Below are positions 1 through 12,160 of a DNA stretch of 64,000 nt, piece after piece (within the stretch, counting starts at the first letter, position 1; every line of letters starts with the position of its first letter). The stretch is from Brassica napus (taxonomy: Eukaryota; Streptophyta; Magnoliopsida; Brassicales; Brassicaceae), in assembly GCF_020379485.1 (NCBI RefSeq), contig NW_026016758.1:62001-126000 (forward strand), given 5' to 3'. The position numbers and the translations under genes are program-made. A model generated the notes under the pieces. It saw only the letters and a list, made by a program, of their open reading frames with translations. It had not been told where the DNA came from and did no database searches.

Positions 1-1429
1 CCCAAAAGAGGCAGAGACCAAGCAAGACTGATGCCAAGACTCCTCCAACTAGACCAGAGAGTTTAAATACGGTCAATTACATCATCAAAGAAGCTAAAAC
101 AGAAAGATTCAGGAGGGGGAAAAGCAAACCTGAAAGGTAAGAAAGCAAGCTAAGGTCTTTAAGCCAGACAGTTGGAAGAACAAGAATAGTGGTTAAAACT
201 GCAAAGGTTTGAGCAGAATCTAGAGACAGCCCTGGGGTAATGCTCAATGAAACGTTTGGGAATAGTCCTGATACGTTATCACTCATCATGATTATGTATT
301 CCACACAAGCTGCCTAGTTTTTTGGAAAACAAAGTTTAAATTAACGAAACAATTGCCATCAATTCATTGAAGAATTTTAAAAATATTGAACAATAGAGAG
401 GATAAAACTTACATACAACTCTATGTACAGAAGGATCTGCCGTTCAAGAAAAAGAAGTCAAGCTTCAGTTTCAAGAAACATAATTTTTATAAAGTATTTT
501 GATTTTTGGAACTTACGGAAATGATGCAGCGACCGGTAATGCCAAAGGCGGCTTGGCCGATATCAGGGTAAGTTTGAAGACCAGGAGAACTTTCAAGACA
601 TCTCTTCAAGAGAATGCCTGTGTAGCAAGTGATGACTCCAAAGAAGGAGAGTATGATCAAACCTAGCCATCCACTTTCTTTTATTGCATAAGGCATTGTT
701 ATTAATCCTAGCCCACACAGCACATTGGTTCCTGCATGCCCCCAAAAAATAAAAATTAAAAATTAAATAGTGGCGATGGAATGATATACTACTTTGAACG
801 TGACAACATGTTTATTAATCACAACATTTCATTTATTTTTACCGTTGAGAATGGACTGAGAGACGGAGCAGAGATTAGATTGTGGTAAGGGAAGATCGGT
901 GACGGAGAGCTTGAGCTGGGATAGAAAATGGGGAGGTAATATGGTATCTTCCTTGTCAGGGTCTGGTTGAGAGAGAAGAGGCTTGCTTGAGGAAGAAGAA
1001 AACGAATCGAAAAAGGAAGACGGTTGCTTCTTGTGGAAGGAAGAGCCTGATCTCCGGGACAGGCTTCGAGGCATGAAACTCACCGAAGGTGGAGTCATTC
1101 CCGTCATTAAATCCATTGATCGTCTAAACAAAATAAAAATCATCTCAACCTTTGTAATTCTGAGAGAATTCAATAAGAAAAAAGAACAGGAAATTGATAT
1201 TTTTATTTTATTTTTACCGGTAGCTCTGTGGCCATGGAGGAGGGACATCAGTGAGATTGTTATCTGAACGATTACGAGACAACGGAGAGGAGGTATCAGA
1301 ATTTGCTCCGCATCTCCGACCATCTCCATCGTGTTCATCGTCAGAACAAGCAAGATCTGCTTGATTTTCCTCGTCATCTGTCAGAAACGAATGGTCTCTG
1401 TCGTGTAAGAATTCTTCGTCGAGTTTCAT
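1..1429 (-). CDS. Vacuolar amino-acid transporter, AVT1 family (partial, 3' end outside window)
   Basis: Secondary amino-acid transporter of the AAAP/AVT1 group, expected in the vacuolar membrane. The reading starts at 1429 (MKLDEEF). Exons by GT..AG junctions are 1218-1429, 843-1123, 517-731, 413-436 (only 24 bp), 131-313 and 1-48, about 321 residues before the window edge. Exons 1-2 give the acidic, serine-rich soluble N-terminus that ends in WPQSYRRSMDLMTG, a pattern I know from AVT1 proteins. Exon 3 opens the transporter core (GTNVLCGLGLITMPYAI), and later exons give further hydrophobic segments (ITPGLSLDSAQTFAVLTT, LLSYLSVGGVLASVLLGLC). The place in the gene order fits At5g02170/At5g02180, but the two cannot be told apart here. 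All junctions keep the frame, so the visible part looks functional. Confidence 0.9.
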
Positions 1430-3129
1430 CTTCTCACGATCTCAATGAAATGCTGAGAGAGAGACGTAAAATCGGGTTTTAGTGTTTCAGGCTAGTCAAA
1501 ATGATTTCTTCTATATATGGGAACCATATCAATGGTGGGTAATAATATATTCAATGTTTTTTTTTTAATATTTGTTTCTCTTTTCATCTTCTTGCGGTGT
1601 AGAATTGATGCTAAAGATATTCTTCGTGTCCTATGAACTTCCAAAATAGCAATATATTTTAGATTTCCATTTTGTTTTTTTGTTGACTAACTTCCAAAAC
1701 TGTATTATCTATGGTTGCAGGTGATACATGCAAACATACCGCTGTCCCATTTTCCAATATATTCTTCCATTCATCATTAACCGTTGATTTATTTTCTATA
1801 TATATATATGATTATTATCAAAATATTCAATTACAGCTTTTAGTGAAGTGATTTTACGCGTCATCACCACATTCGATACAAAAAAAATGACATGATTTAC
1901 GAAAAAAATATGACATGACACTAACTTAATTACAACATGTACAATTTTTTCCATATAAAAATTTATATTTTTTGGTAAGATGTTTTAAATATAGCAATCA
2001 TTATTAATTTATATATCATCATTAATGTAAAATTTTTGTATAAATATTTATTTTTGACAATACTATTAAAATATATTAATAATTCATATATTACTATTAA
2101 ATTAATATATAACTACAAATAAAAATAAGCAAATATATCACTATATAAGAATTCATACATCACTATATATATTACACTAATAGAAATAAGCTCAATACAA
2201 CTACAAATATAATTTTTTACATCAACTTATATATCATATTTTTATAAATATATATATTTACCAAAATTAATTGTGAGTGTGCATCAACAAATACAAAACT
2301 AAAGCAGTATTAATCAAAAAAAAGTTAAATGATTAAAATTTTATTTAAATTTATTTTTCATCAGGTATATAAAATAAATTATTTTCACAGTTTAACATAT
2401 TTAACTTAAAAAAAATTCAAAATTTATGAAAATTTATATATTTAAATTTATATAAAATATATAAATTTTACATTAACTTGATTGATCATAGAATTAGTGT
2501 AAATTTGTGACAATAAATAAAATGTAGTGTGTCCTATCATTAAAATCGTTAAAGATGGTTCGTTCTATTTATTCGGACACATATGATCACTATGTTTTTC
2601 TTAATCAATCTAGCAATTATAAAAGTTCTTCTTTGGAATTTTTAAAAGATAACGTCCTTTAGATTTGTTTGCTTATTTTCTTGTTTGTTTGTTCTTCTGT
2701 TTGCTTGTGTTATTGTTTGAACTAGTGATACTTTTCTAGCCAAACCAATTTTTTTGTCAAATATTTTAAAGCAAAACCATCCCAAGCGATCTTCTTCCTG
2801 GTCTCCTGAAAATATTACAAAATCCATCAAACGCTTCACATGACGATATTTGATACAAAACCACCTGAACAACAACACAGTTCGCATGCATGTGATTAAC
2901 GCTTGCAGTTGCAGAGCAAATATAATGTAGAAACATAACAGAGACTATCTCTTGCAGTTGCAGAGCATATAAAGGTACAACAACTCGAAACAATTGCATC
3001 TCCAAACAAGCTATCGCGAATCGAATATTTCTCTCATGGATTCAGAAAAACTTACAGAGTATATATTACATAGAGAAGAAGAGGAATGTGAAATAGCGGT
3101 TTGTAGATATAATAAAGAAGAGAGTTAAT
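1430..3129. other. Intergenic, AT-rich
   Basis: Spacer between the AVT1 start and the FIP stop. Very AT-rich between about 1800 and 2600, with short homopolymers and a TA run near 1800. The small open frames at 2642-3005 have biased composition and no recognisable product. I see no gene or clear transposon end. Confidence 0.5.
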
Positions 3130-3712
3130 TTATTTATCAATCTGGTTAAGCTTGCCGAGGCCATTGCAGTTGGCGCAAACGATCTGAGCTTGATCCTTCC
3201 TTGCGGCGTTGGCCCTCAAAGTCGCTCCTCCCTTCCTCACAAATCCTGCTCCGTCACATTCCGGACACCTATACATACCACAGACCTTCTTAAGTTCGGT
3301 TTACTACATCGGTTAAGGGTTTTACTGTATGTTTTCAATCTACTCAGGCCTTGTTTCCATTCGGCTAATCAAATCTAACAGAGGATTTAGCTCGGTTTTA
3401 TTGTGAACCAATGTTGAACCGGACAATACACAAATAAGAGACAGGAGAGAGTGGTTACGTGTCGGTGCGTTTGAAGAGGATCGGAAAAGCTGTTCCGACA
3501 AGAGCTACAGCAGCGGCTCCGGCTATCAAATATATGGTTCCGTCAGAAGAGACATCACCGACAGCGGCAACAATTACGGACGACGATCTCTTGTTTCTGG
3601 GAAGAGTCACATTGCTCGGTGATGATGATCCCCACGAAGACGAAGGTCTCGATTGTTTCAGGAAGTTCGTCGATGCCACGAACGTCGTCTGCAATGCCGG
3701 TACGATCGCCAT
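3130..3712 (-). CDS. FIP: FtsH5-interacting protein (FIP), thylakoid zinc-finger membrane protein
   Basis: Two exons, 3459-3712 and 3130-3268, encode 130 residues. The N-terminus is serine/threonine-rich with few acidic residues, like a chloroplast transit peptide. A hydrophobic segment follows (IYLIAGAAAVALVGTAFPIL, about residues 60-79), and exon 2 holds two CxxCxGxG-type units (CPECDGAG and CANCNGLG), as in DnaJ-type zinc fingers. This layout and the gene order match Arabidopsis At5g02160, a thylakoid protein reported to bind the FtsH5 protease. The codon split at the intron (AC|G) keeps the frame. Confidence 0.9.
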
Positions 3713-3849
3713 GGTTTCCGGTTAATAACAAGTAATAATGCGATTGGATTTATATCGAACGCTTAGGAATCACGACGTGTCACTCTCTTGAAATGGATAA
3801 CGTTTCAGTTCAGATTCTTGGGGTCTTCAGTTGTTTTCTATCTGGATAA

Positions 3850-3918
3850 GGTGGGGCCCTTCAAGATATTACGAGCTGACAATTGGGCCTATTAAGCCCA
3901 TTAAAATTAAAGGCCCGT
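3850..3918. promoter_or_regulatory. Cluster of site II (TGGGCC/GGCCCA) elements upstream of FIP
   Basis: Within 70 bp lie GGGGCCC (3853-3859), TGGGCC (3884-3889), GCCCA (3896-3900) and GGCCC (3912-3916). Site II motifs of this kind bind TCP factors and are common in promoters of housekeeping organellar genes. They sit 140-210 bp upstream of the FIP start codon. Promoter use is inferred. Confidence 0.4.
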
Positions 3919-3982
3919 GTAACATTTGCTTAGGATGGTTACTTTCATTCAATAAGCGAAAACCAGAAAACACACAGAGTCG

Positions 3983-4806
3983 TTACTTGGGAGGACAGAA
4001 AGTGATGACATAACGAGAAGCCCTACACGTTTTCAAACTACTCGAATCATCAAACGCATAACTATAAGCTTTCGGACAAATCGCTTTAAACAGATTCGCG
4101 TATAGCGTCGGCTTACAAGCCTTAGGATTCGCGTATTCACCGGTGCAACAGTACTTGGCCGATTGCATCGCGAAGCAAGCGCTTTTACATCCCACGACTT
4201 TGCCATCTCTCTTCAATTCCAACGCCGATGGACAGCAAACGTTCAAATCGACTTCACAAGCCGCCACGCCGCATCCTACTCCTCCTCCGATGGGTTTCAT
4301 CGACACGGGGAGGTTGAATCCGTCTACGAGGCTCACGTCGTAGAAATGAAGCGGCGAGGACGATGAGCCTAGTGTCATTTCCACGACGGTTGCTGGTGGA
4401 ACACCGCCGGTTCCTTGGCAGTTGAGCGAGCCGCCGTTGCAATCTCCGGTTTGGCATGAGCCGCCTTTGCCGTTTTGGTTGAAGGTGCAGCCTTGTCGAC
4501 CCCATATACGACCGGACCATTTATCCGGCACGTCTATGATGGTCTCTTCGCCGCTTCCCATGTGGAATCCGCCGTTTCTCGGAGTGGTTTGGCCTCCGCC
4601 GCCGAGAATTCCTGGCCATATGCTCTCCTGGCAGTTGTTCACTAGTATAAGCTGCGTTCCATCTGCACAGAAAATAAAAATATTACAAAAACTTAACAAA
4701 GCCCATTTCTATAAACAATGGGGACGAGAGATACCGTACCAATGGAGGAAGATAAGGAGGCTGAGATAGTGAGAAAGAGAAGTAAGAGAGTTGCATAACT
4801 CGCCAT
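3983..4806 (-). CDS. Thaumatin-like protein (PR5-type), secreted
   Basis: Exon 1 (4740-4806) encodes a hydrophobic signal peptide ([20 protein letters not shown]). Exon 2 (3983-4662) encodes the thaumatin domain, 248 residues in all. Family marks include [13 protein letters not shown], the signature [11 protein letters not shown], the acidic-cleft neighbourhood [13 protein letters not shown], and about sixteen cysteines spread as in PR5 proteins, with [11 protein letters not shown] near the end. It probably acts in the apoplast; small TLPs bind or cleave beta-glucans. Gene order fits At5g02140. The frame is intact and no C-terminal extension or anchor is visible. Confidence 0.92.
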
Positions 4807-5868
4807 TGCTGTTGTTCTGTGTGTATGGGGATCTTTCACTCTCTAAAGTTTGCTCTTTTTGGGGTAATTTTCAAGAGGATATTAATAAAGGAATAGGAGA
4901 GGACGTGGTTGAGGAATAAGTGGAAACTTGAGTTGCAAGAGTGTAAATGGTGAAGTGGATTTGTTGTATAAGGAACTGCCAAGTGCTAATCTTTTATAGA
5001 CCGAGTCTTTAATGGGATTAGTGGGAAAGATAAAAGATATAGAGCGATTTACAGAGGCTTGATTGTTAGCCTTCTACAAAATCATATCTGTACTTTTCCT
5101 TTTACAAATTTAAGAGTGGGTTAAAGCAAGGATGCTAAAACAATTTAACTGATGAGTTAAAGAAGGATTAAAAGAAAAAGTTAAGATTTATGTTTCTTTT
5201 CACCATTAAACATTTAAACTAATTTAGGACTTTTCATGTTGTATAGATTGGCTGTTTTTTGTTTGTTTATAGAGTTATGTTTTAATTTTACCTAGTATGT
5301 TTTATGTGTATAAACTTCACCACTTGCTTACTAGTATTTATTTCCTGACATATATTTACTTATGCAAAAGACCTATTCACTTTGTAGAATCAGCAAAGAG
5401 CATATATGCATTGCTTCAATGTGAGGATTTGCTTTCTTTTAAATTTTCACCAAAAAAACATTATACTCTTGTTTTTCCATGTTCTTAATTATAAAAATTA
5501 TTGTTTTCTAAAGGTGGTATTAGAGATTGAAAATGTCATAGGCTGTAGACTCTGTTTGATCTTTATAGCAAGTAGGGAGGTTGAAGTTTTTGGTAGACAA
5601 AGTATCTTGCAAGAGATAGAATAGACTAGTCATTGAAATATTAACAAAAAAATCAATCATGATTACCAAACAAACCATTCAAAACGAACATTTCATGCTA
5701 AACCGAACCAAACTCAAACTAAACCGGTTAAAATAATCGGAAAACAGATTGAATTGACGACCGCTAGTGACGGCGGTGAAGAGTCCGTCCGTCCATAGAA
5801 TATAGTGGAAGAAGAAGCTTCACCTCATTTCTTGTGGAAGAAGAACAGAAAGAGTAAATCGAGCGAAC
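4807..5868. other. Intergenic between divergent thaumatin-like and SSR1 genes
   Basis: About 1.06 kb shared by two genes that read away from each other. AT-rich; small open frames at 5297-5624 have no recognisable product. Both promoters should lie here, but I see no motif I can assign with confidence. Confidence 0.45.
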
Positions 5869-8020
5869 ATGATTCACTCTGTTGCCAAATACGCAAGAGC
5901 AGCCGCAACGATTCGTGGCCGCGCGATATCGGTTAGAAGCAGCTCTGTTCGGTACTCGATTCCGTCGAGGGCGATTCACGGTGAAATCAGCGTTCCAAAC
6001 GCGAATCATGTGGCTATTCAGATGGTCAACTACGCTCTTTCCCACGCTCGTTCTCAAAAATCAGGTTTTTTTTTTAAAAATCTATCATCATTCCCTTAAA
6101 ACCTTTTAGTTTTTGTAAGAGATTCTTCGAAAATTGCAGATGAATCATATGCTCAAGGGATGCTAGTACTTGAACAGTGCCTTGGGACTCAACCCAACGA
6201 TGATCAGGCTTCTCTAGATTCCAAAGCTACGGTCTTGCTTGCTATGTCTGATCTTTTATACGAAAGGTTTCATCTTTATCTCTCTCTCTCTCTGAATTTT
6301 TGTTAGTTAGCGGTGGAAAGCTTAGGACTTTATATTAGTGTTTGGTTTCTTGTGGTTTTACAGTGGGAACAGTAGCGAGGCCATTGAACGCCTCAAGCAT
6401 GTCATGTCTCTCACCCTCTCTTCCTTGTCTATTAGAGGTTTTTCTCAAAACCTTTGATATTTTCTATATGTGTGTTTTTTTTAAGGTTGTTGTTGAGTCT
6501 GGAACTGTCTTCTGTTGTGCAGCTGTTGCTGTGGAAGCTCTTGTTGGTCTGCTGGTTCAGTCAGGACAGGTTCAAATCCCAACAGTGCTACTGTGTTTGT
6601 GTGTTAACGTATAGCAACTTGTGTTAGAAAGTTGATTATGTTTTTTTTCCTGGTTAGGATGATGCTTCACTAATGGTTTCTGATGAATTTCTGGAACTGG
6701 TTAAAGAGAGAGGCCATGAGAATCTTCAGGACGTGGCTGCCACAACTAAAACTATCAAAGGCCTCGTTGAGCTTGTTAAAGGAAATACTGAATCTGGTAG
6801 AGAAAAAGCACCTCATCTTTACTTTTCTTATTCCACATTACCCTCCTTAGCCTAATTGTTGGTGCAGCCGAATCTTTGTTTGGAGGACTTGAGAACCATG
6901 ACATATGCAAAGGTACACACTGACACTTGTACGTTTCTGTTAATCCGGAGGTAGCTCTGTCGTTTTATTGCGGTGAAGTGCCTAACTACATTTATATAGG
7001 TAACGTTGCACTTTCTTATGGTGAATTCTTGCACGCCACTGGAAACTTTGAAAAGGCAAAGGAGATGTATCAAAAGGCAATTCAAGGAGCAGCAGACACC
7101 AAAGAGTCTATGAGTTCTTGTAACATGAATTTGAAGGCAGTCTCACTGGCAGCCACATTTGCTCTTGGCCAGCTCGAGTCACACATTGGGTAAGCTTTGA
7201 GTTTTGTGGTCCTCGTCGCTAATCTAAATTATTCACCTCTGTTTTTTTTTTTTTTTTGCTATTAATTAGAAACTTTGGTGATGCGGAGGAAACACTGACA
7301 AGCGCATTGACAAGCGCTGAGGAACATTATGGTACACTGTGTGGTCCCATCTATTCATTTTTAATTTAATGCACCAGCCTAACGCTTACTCGGATCAGGA
7401 CACAATCATCCCAAGGTTGGCGTGATTTTAACCGGAGTAGCTCTCATGTACCGAAACAAAGCCAAAAAAGAACGCTCGAGTTCTATCCTGATTCAAGAGG
7501 TCAGAAACAAGTTACTTTACACTCCATCGTAACATTATAATTTCCTCATCTTATACATGTTTATGTTCATGTCAGGGCCTCTTTAGAAGAGCATTGGAGC
7601 TCATGAAAGCACCTCCATTGGATTCAGACGGTACCTTCAAACGGGAGATTCTTGAGCCTCAAGTTTTATGATTGCTCTCTAACCCATTTATTTTTCTGAT
7701 TTTTTTAGGGATAATAAACGTGGAAACTCAGGAAGTAATGGCTCTATCAAGAGGTGAGAAAGATGCACGCTTTATAACTCTGTTCCACGATAAGGAAATT
7801 AGCTTAAAACTTGGATTTTTGATTGGTGACTGGTGCAGGAGGGTATGCGGAGCTACTACTGATTCAAGAAAACAGAAAAAGCGAAGGAGAGAAGATGAAA
7901 GCATGGGCTGAATCTGCATGGAGAAACAGACGTATCTCTCTTTCAGAGGCATTGACTCCCTCCTCCGACCCATTAGATAAAGTAGCCATCATAGATGCTC
8001 GCACCACTCGTGTCCTCTGA
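5869..8020 (+). CDS. SSR1: TPR protein SSR1 (short and swollen root 1)
   Basis: Twelve exons: 5869-6064, 6140-6266, 6364-6437, 6523-6569, 6658-6796, 6868-6912, 7000-7189, 7270-7331, 7399-7499, 7576-7630, 7709-7753 and 7839-8020. They total 1263 nt and 420 residues, all with GT..AG and consistent phase. The arginine-rich N-terminus (MIHSVAKYARAAATIRGRA) resembles a mitochondrial presequence. TPR-like helices are visible, for example SYGEFLHATGNFEKAKEMYQ and LFRRALELMKAPP. This matches At5g02130 (SSR1/NDP1), a mitochondrial TPR protein needed for root growth, in length and order. The exon boundaries are my own reading. Confidence 0.9.
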
Positions 8021-8212
8021 AGCTCACCCAACAATGGTTTTAAAGAATCCAAAAACAAATACTATTTTACAGTTTGATGTATAATTAGTCTCAGTAGTTT
8101 TACATTTCATAAAGAGTTGTTCTTGTGACTAGACTTGAACACATTACAGAGAAAGACCCAAGCCCTTTCCCTTGTTTAGAATCTTATTTAGTTTTAGTTT
8201 TTTTTTTTGTGT

Positions 8213-8302
8213 TTAATTAACAATGGAAGTGCTGATGAGGCCAACAATGCAAGCTCCTGAGTTCAATATCTCAGCCGTTTGTGTGAATCCCAGAATCGCT
8301 AG
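8213..8302 (-). pseudogene. Relic of one-helix protein OHP1 (C-terminal transmembrane exon)
   Basis: The reverse strand reads LGFTQTAEILNSGACIVGLI followed by STSIVN and a stop. The spacing GFT-x(3)-E-x(2)-NS-x-A-x(3)-GLI fits the single chlorophyll-binding-type helix of OHP1, but the arginine after NS has become glycine. The position, between SSR1 and CYCD7;1, is exactly where At5g02120 (OHP1) lies in Arabidopsis. An AG stands just upstream, as at an exon start, and the frame stops early. No transit-peptide exon is visible nearby. The alignment is from memory and short. Confidence 0.5.
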
Positions 8303-8692
8303 TTAACATGTGGGTTACACTTTGACACACTCGCACTAAAAAAAGAGGATTTTACTTTCACAGCACACGACAGTATTTTTATCTTCAGAAGTCAGCCTGC
8401 GGTTGTGGTCCTTGTGGATATATGCGTTGAACTCACACGTGATATTATGTGCATGTTGATAATTTATGGTGACTTTTTATTTATTTATTTATTTATGGGG
8501 ATTATTTCTTCCTTTAAATTGTATTTAATTATCCTCATATCGGCAATACTATGCCCAATAGCATGTTAAATTATATAAAAATATTTCACTTTTATTGTCA
8601 AACATAATAGATAAATGGTACATGCCAGTTTACAGTTGATACAAAAAATGTAGTATGTTTTCTATAATTCTATTCATAAATGTGATAGATAA

Positions 8693-10256
8693 TTAATTTG
8701 ACGTAACAAACGTCACTCTTTTTGCAGGACGATTCTCGTCTTCGTGACTATCTCTTTCTCTCTTCTTATCGGATCGTAAAATCTGAAAAATGGCAGAAAG
8801 ATTCTCAACGTAATAAACAATGTTCATGTTCATGTTCATCACGCCTCCTCTCTGCAACACACTGGCTGGACTCTTCACTTCTCTTCTCCAGCCCTCTTCC
8901 ACGTTTCGAGATTTCATAACATTAATACATTTCGCAATTCTCACCTGCAGTTATCCACGTAAATAAATGATCAGAACGTATTCCATTTGTGGAAACTATA
9001 TTACAAATATATTTCATTTGTGGAAACTATATTACAATTATACAAATTATTACAACACTTCAATTTTACCTTGTGTTCTTCTCCAAAGAGATTCATAATT
9101 TTTCCAAGATTCTCCTCTAGAGCTGATTTCTCTTCTAAAAAATCCAACACAACCGCAACCGCCACTACACTTGGTGCGTATGCTAGCATCTTCAAATCTG
9201 CATCCACATTTACGATTCAAAAACGATCAATCATTTATTATTTCATGTACTTTCTTCTCCAACAAGAAAACAACTTCAAAATAAAATGTGAAAATCTTAT
9301 TACCGCATAAATCATCTAGCAAATGATCTGTGATACGATTCATCATTATGTCTCCTCCTCCCATCCCGGTTGTAGCAACAAGTATTTGCGAAAAAGAGAA
9401 ACTCGTGACCGAGTTAACACGCCATTCTAGAGCTTTCAATACAATGAGTTCCATCTCAAGAACGGTCTTATGGTGAAACATATGATTTAGCCCTTCCATT
9501 TGAAAATCTTCAAGTGAAGGGGAAGAAACTTCGTTAAATTTTGATGCGATCGATAATGAGGTTACTGCAACTAACTCCACCATCCACTTACTCCATTCCT
9601 GAATTTATTTAGTAAGTTCCGTTCATTTTCGGATAAACAGATGTTAAACTGCAATGTTGAGTTATTTAACAAATCCATTTACTTACATTGCAGCTAGTCG
9701 CATAGACGAACCGATCAAAACAACTCGCGGCGGAAAAAATCGTTTCAAATGATAGATTCAAACGATTCCGAGTCTGACAAAACAACAACAAATCCAGACA
9801 GATTACTCGTTAGAATAAACATGTTTACAATATACACTTCACACAAACAAATCATAAACATTACGCTTAAGTAAAAGAAAATATGAATAGATAAGCCTAT
9901 TCAAAAGCAGAATTTGACTTGCGGTGACCGATCCAAAAGGTTTTTTTTTGGGTCAAAACATGAAAAACAAAAGATGTATATTATAAGAGTTATGACACCT
10001 GAATGAGCCATTGAACTGTTTGAAACCTAGCATCGGTTAAATTCTTAGAAACAAGAAACTCAATAAACTTGTCTCCGTGATTACTGAAACATGATTCTTT
10101 CTCCAAATCCATAGAAATGGCTTCCTCGACCGTTGCTGCATCCATGGCTGGAGACATTTCCACGTGATCGTCGTGAATATTCAAGCGGAAGTTTGGAAAA
10201 GGCTCCGGGGTCGAAGGACCCGACAGCCATGACTCGTCACACAGAAGATGATCCAT
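8693..10256 (-). CDS. CYCD7;1: D-type cyclin CYCD7;1
   Basis: Five exons, 9999-10256, 9687-9773, 9304-9598, 9070-9197 and 8693-8944, encode 339 residues. The N-terminus MDHLLCDE contains LLCDE, a fit to the retinoblastoma-binding LxCxE motif of D cyclins. The cyclin box covers [39 protein letters not shown], and a shorter C-terminal fold follows ([16 protein letters not shown]). The protein should act with a CDK at G1/S; in Arabidopsis CYCD7;1 is confined to late stomatal-lineage cells. Gene order fits At5g02110. Intron 4 has a 31-bp direct duplication near 8984-9037. No break is seen. Confidence 0.92.
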
Positions 10257-12018
10257 TGGAACCGGTTCGTTAAACCGGTTTTAAGGTATTCGGTTTTTTT
10301 GTTCACTCTGAGAACAGTGTTATGAAATGAGAGAGAGGAAGCGACCTATATATATATGGAGAGAGAGATGGTCGTGGAGAAGAACATGGGAAGTTAAGAA
10401 AGACAGTTCAGAGGATTAAGAAGATACGTCGGTTAGACCATAAGAAGATGCGTTGGTTTATTGGTGTTTGTGTTAGAGATTATTTAACAGGAGCTACGTT
10501 TTCTTATTAAACCGGATTAAACCGGATACAAGTCGTAATTAATTATCGCTCCTAGCTAAGAAAACACGAATGAAGTAAACACAAAATCCAATGAGTGAGA
10601 ATTCTTGGGTTATTCAACTATGAATTTTTAAATACTTTATAAGCATTCATATCTTCGAAGTTATTCAACTATGTATTTAGGCAATCTTTTAATCACTGCT
10701 GTTTTGCAAATAACTGATTTTAAGTAATGTTAATAATATTTGAAATCCATGTGAATACTTTTTTATGTTTTTGATTAGAAGTGTGAGTTAACAATAAATA
10801 GTAGTATCATATTAGGGACTAAATATAATATGATAACATAGATCATATATTGCACTTACTTAAAATTAATTTTGAGATAAAAATATTTTCTTTCATGTTT
10901 AATTACAGTTATTTAACTCATTTATTGATTTTGCACTCACAAATCTATCTTATTTAAAACAATAGATGTTTTATTGGTTTCAGATTAGTATAGCAATTTC
11001 AAAAAATCTACAATATCTATTCATTTATTTCTTATTTATTTATTTTGGACTCATGAATCTATTTTTAAGACAATATATGTTGTATAGATTTCAAATAAAT
11101 ATAGAAAATCTTTTATAGTTTGTATCAAAGATATTATATAAAACTATATGAAAATAAATAAGATCCTGTTTACCTTTAACTTTGTACCATAATTTTGCTC
11201 AAATATGAAAACTAATGGAGTTTGAAGAATCACTTAAAACCATTATTACAATCTATTAGAAAACCATCGTTCTATAGATAACTTGGATTTGGAGACTATA
11301 TATCGTTTCCAAAATTTATCAATTAACTTTGCATGTTTGTTTATCTATAAATTTTTTGACTGTAAATTTTACATGTTTCACACTAGACAAGAGCTTAAAT
11401 ATATGCATACATTCTTTTTTCTTGATTAAAGCTGGAAAAAATATCATTTTATTTATTTATTGAGTGGAGATAGTTGCAAAGGGTATAATAAGAAGAGGTC
11501 GTTCCACATGAAACGAGGTAAATGCTTTCTACCCAATTGGTTAACTGATTATCATCATAGATATTTCATGTTACCAAAACGAGTAAAAATATAAATGTTT
11601 CAGAGAAGACAAATATATATATATATATGGGTACAGTGTTTCTTAATCTTAAATTCTTAACCAACCTCGTGAGTCCACGACCTCTGTGTAATTACCTCTT
11701 CCAGTGACAGCAAATACATTACTATTTTAAATTTGTTTATATTTATTTTTTCCGCACCAACTTCCCCATTTTTGTTTAAAAAAATATTACTTTTTGATAT
11801 CTTGTTCTTTCGTTATTGGTAATTGGAAATGTTTGTGGAGCTGGAGCAACAAGAAAAATATCATTTTTTAGTTGCTTATGACCCAAGAAACTTCTCATTT
11901 TGCCTTTTCTACGTAGCTTGTTCTACCGTTTGTCTCTGCTTAAATCCATACTGTCTTTTGTAGAAACCTTTAATTCTTAGAAAACAGTAATGGAGTACAA
12001 CTAGAGCTTATATGATAA

Positions 12019-12059
<41 letters not shown>

Positions 12060-12160
12060 ATAGAAATATATATACATTGGGAATGGTGACTAACTAATAC
12101 TGTAACAAGAGATATGGAATATGATTGTAGTCTTTTTTGTTGTTGTTGTTGTTACAAGCT
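10257..12160. other. Intergenic, AT-rich, with a TA microsatellite
   Basis: About 1.9 kb upstream of CYCD7;1 and downstream of ORP3A. It holds AT-rich sequence with Stowaway-like or simple repeats, and a pure (AT)n run at about 12018-12056. No coding frame is convincing. Confidence 0.5.

Noticed and set aside
2642..3005. Two overlapping frames downstream of FIP
   Set aside because: Repeated QTN/TNKQ-type low complexity and no family match; probably FIP 3' sequence and spacer.
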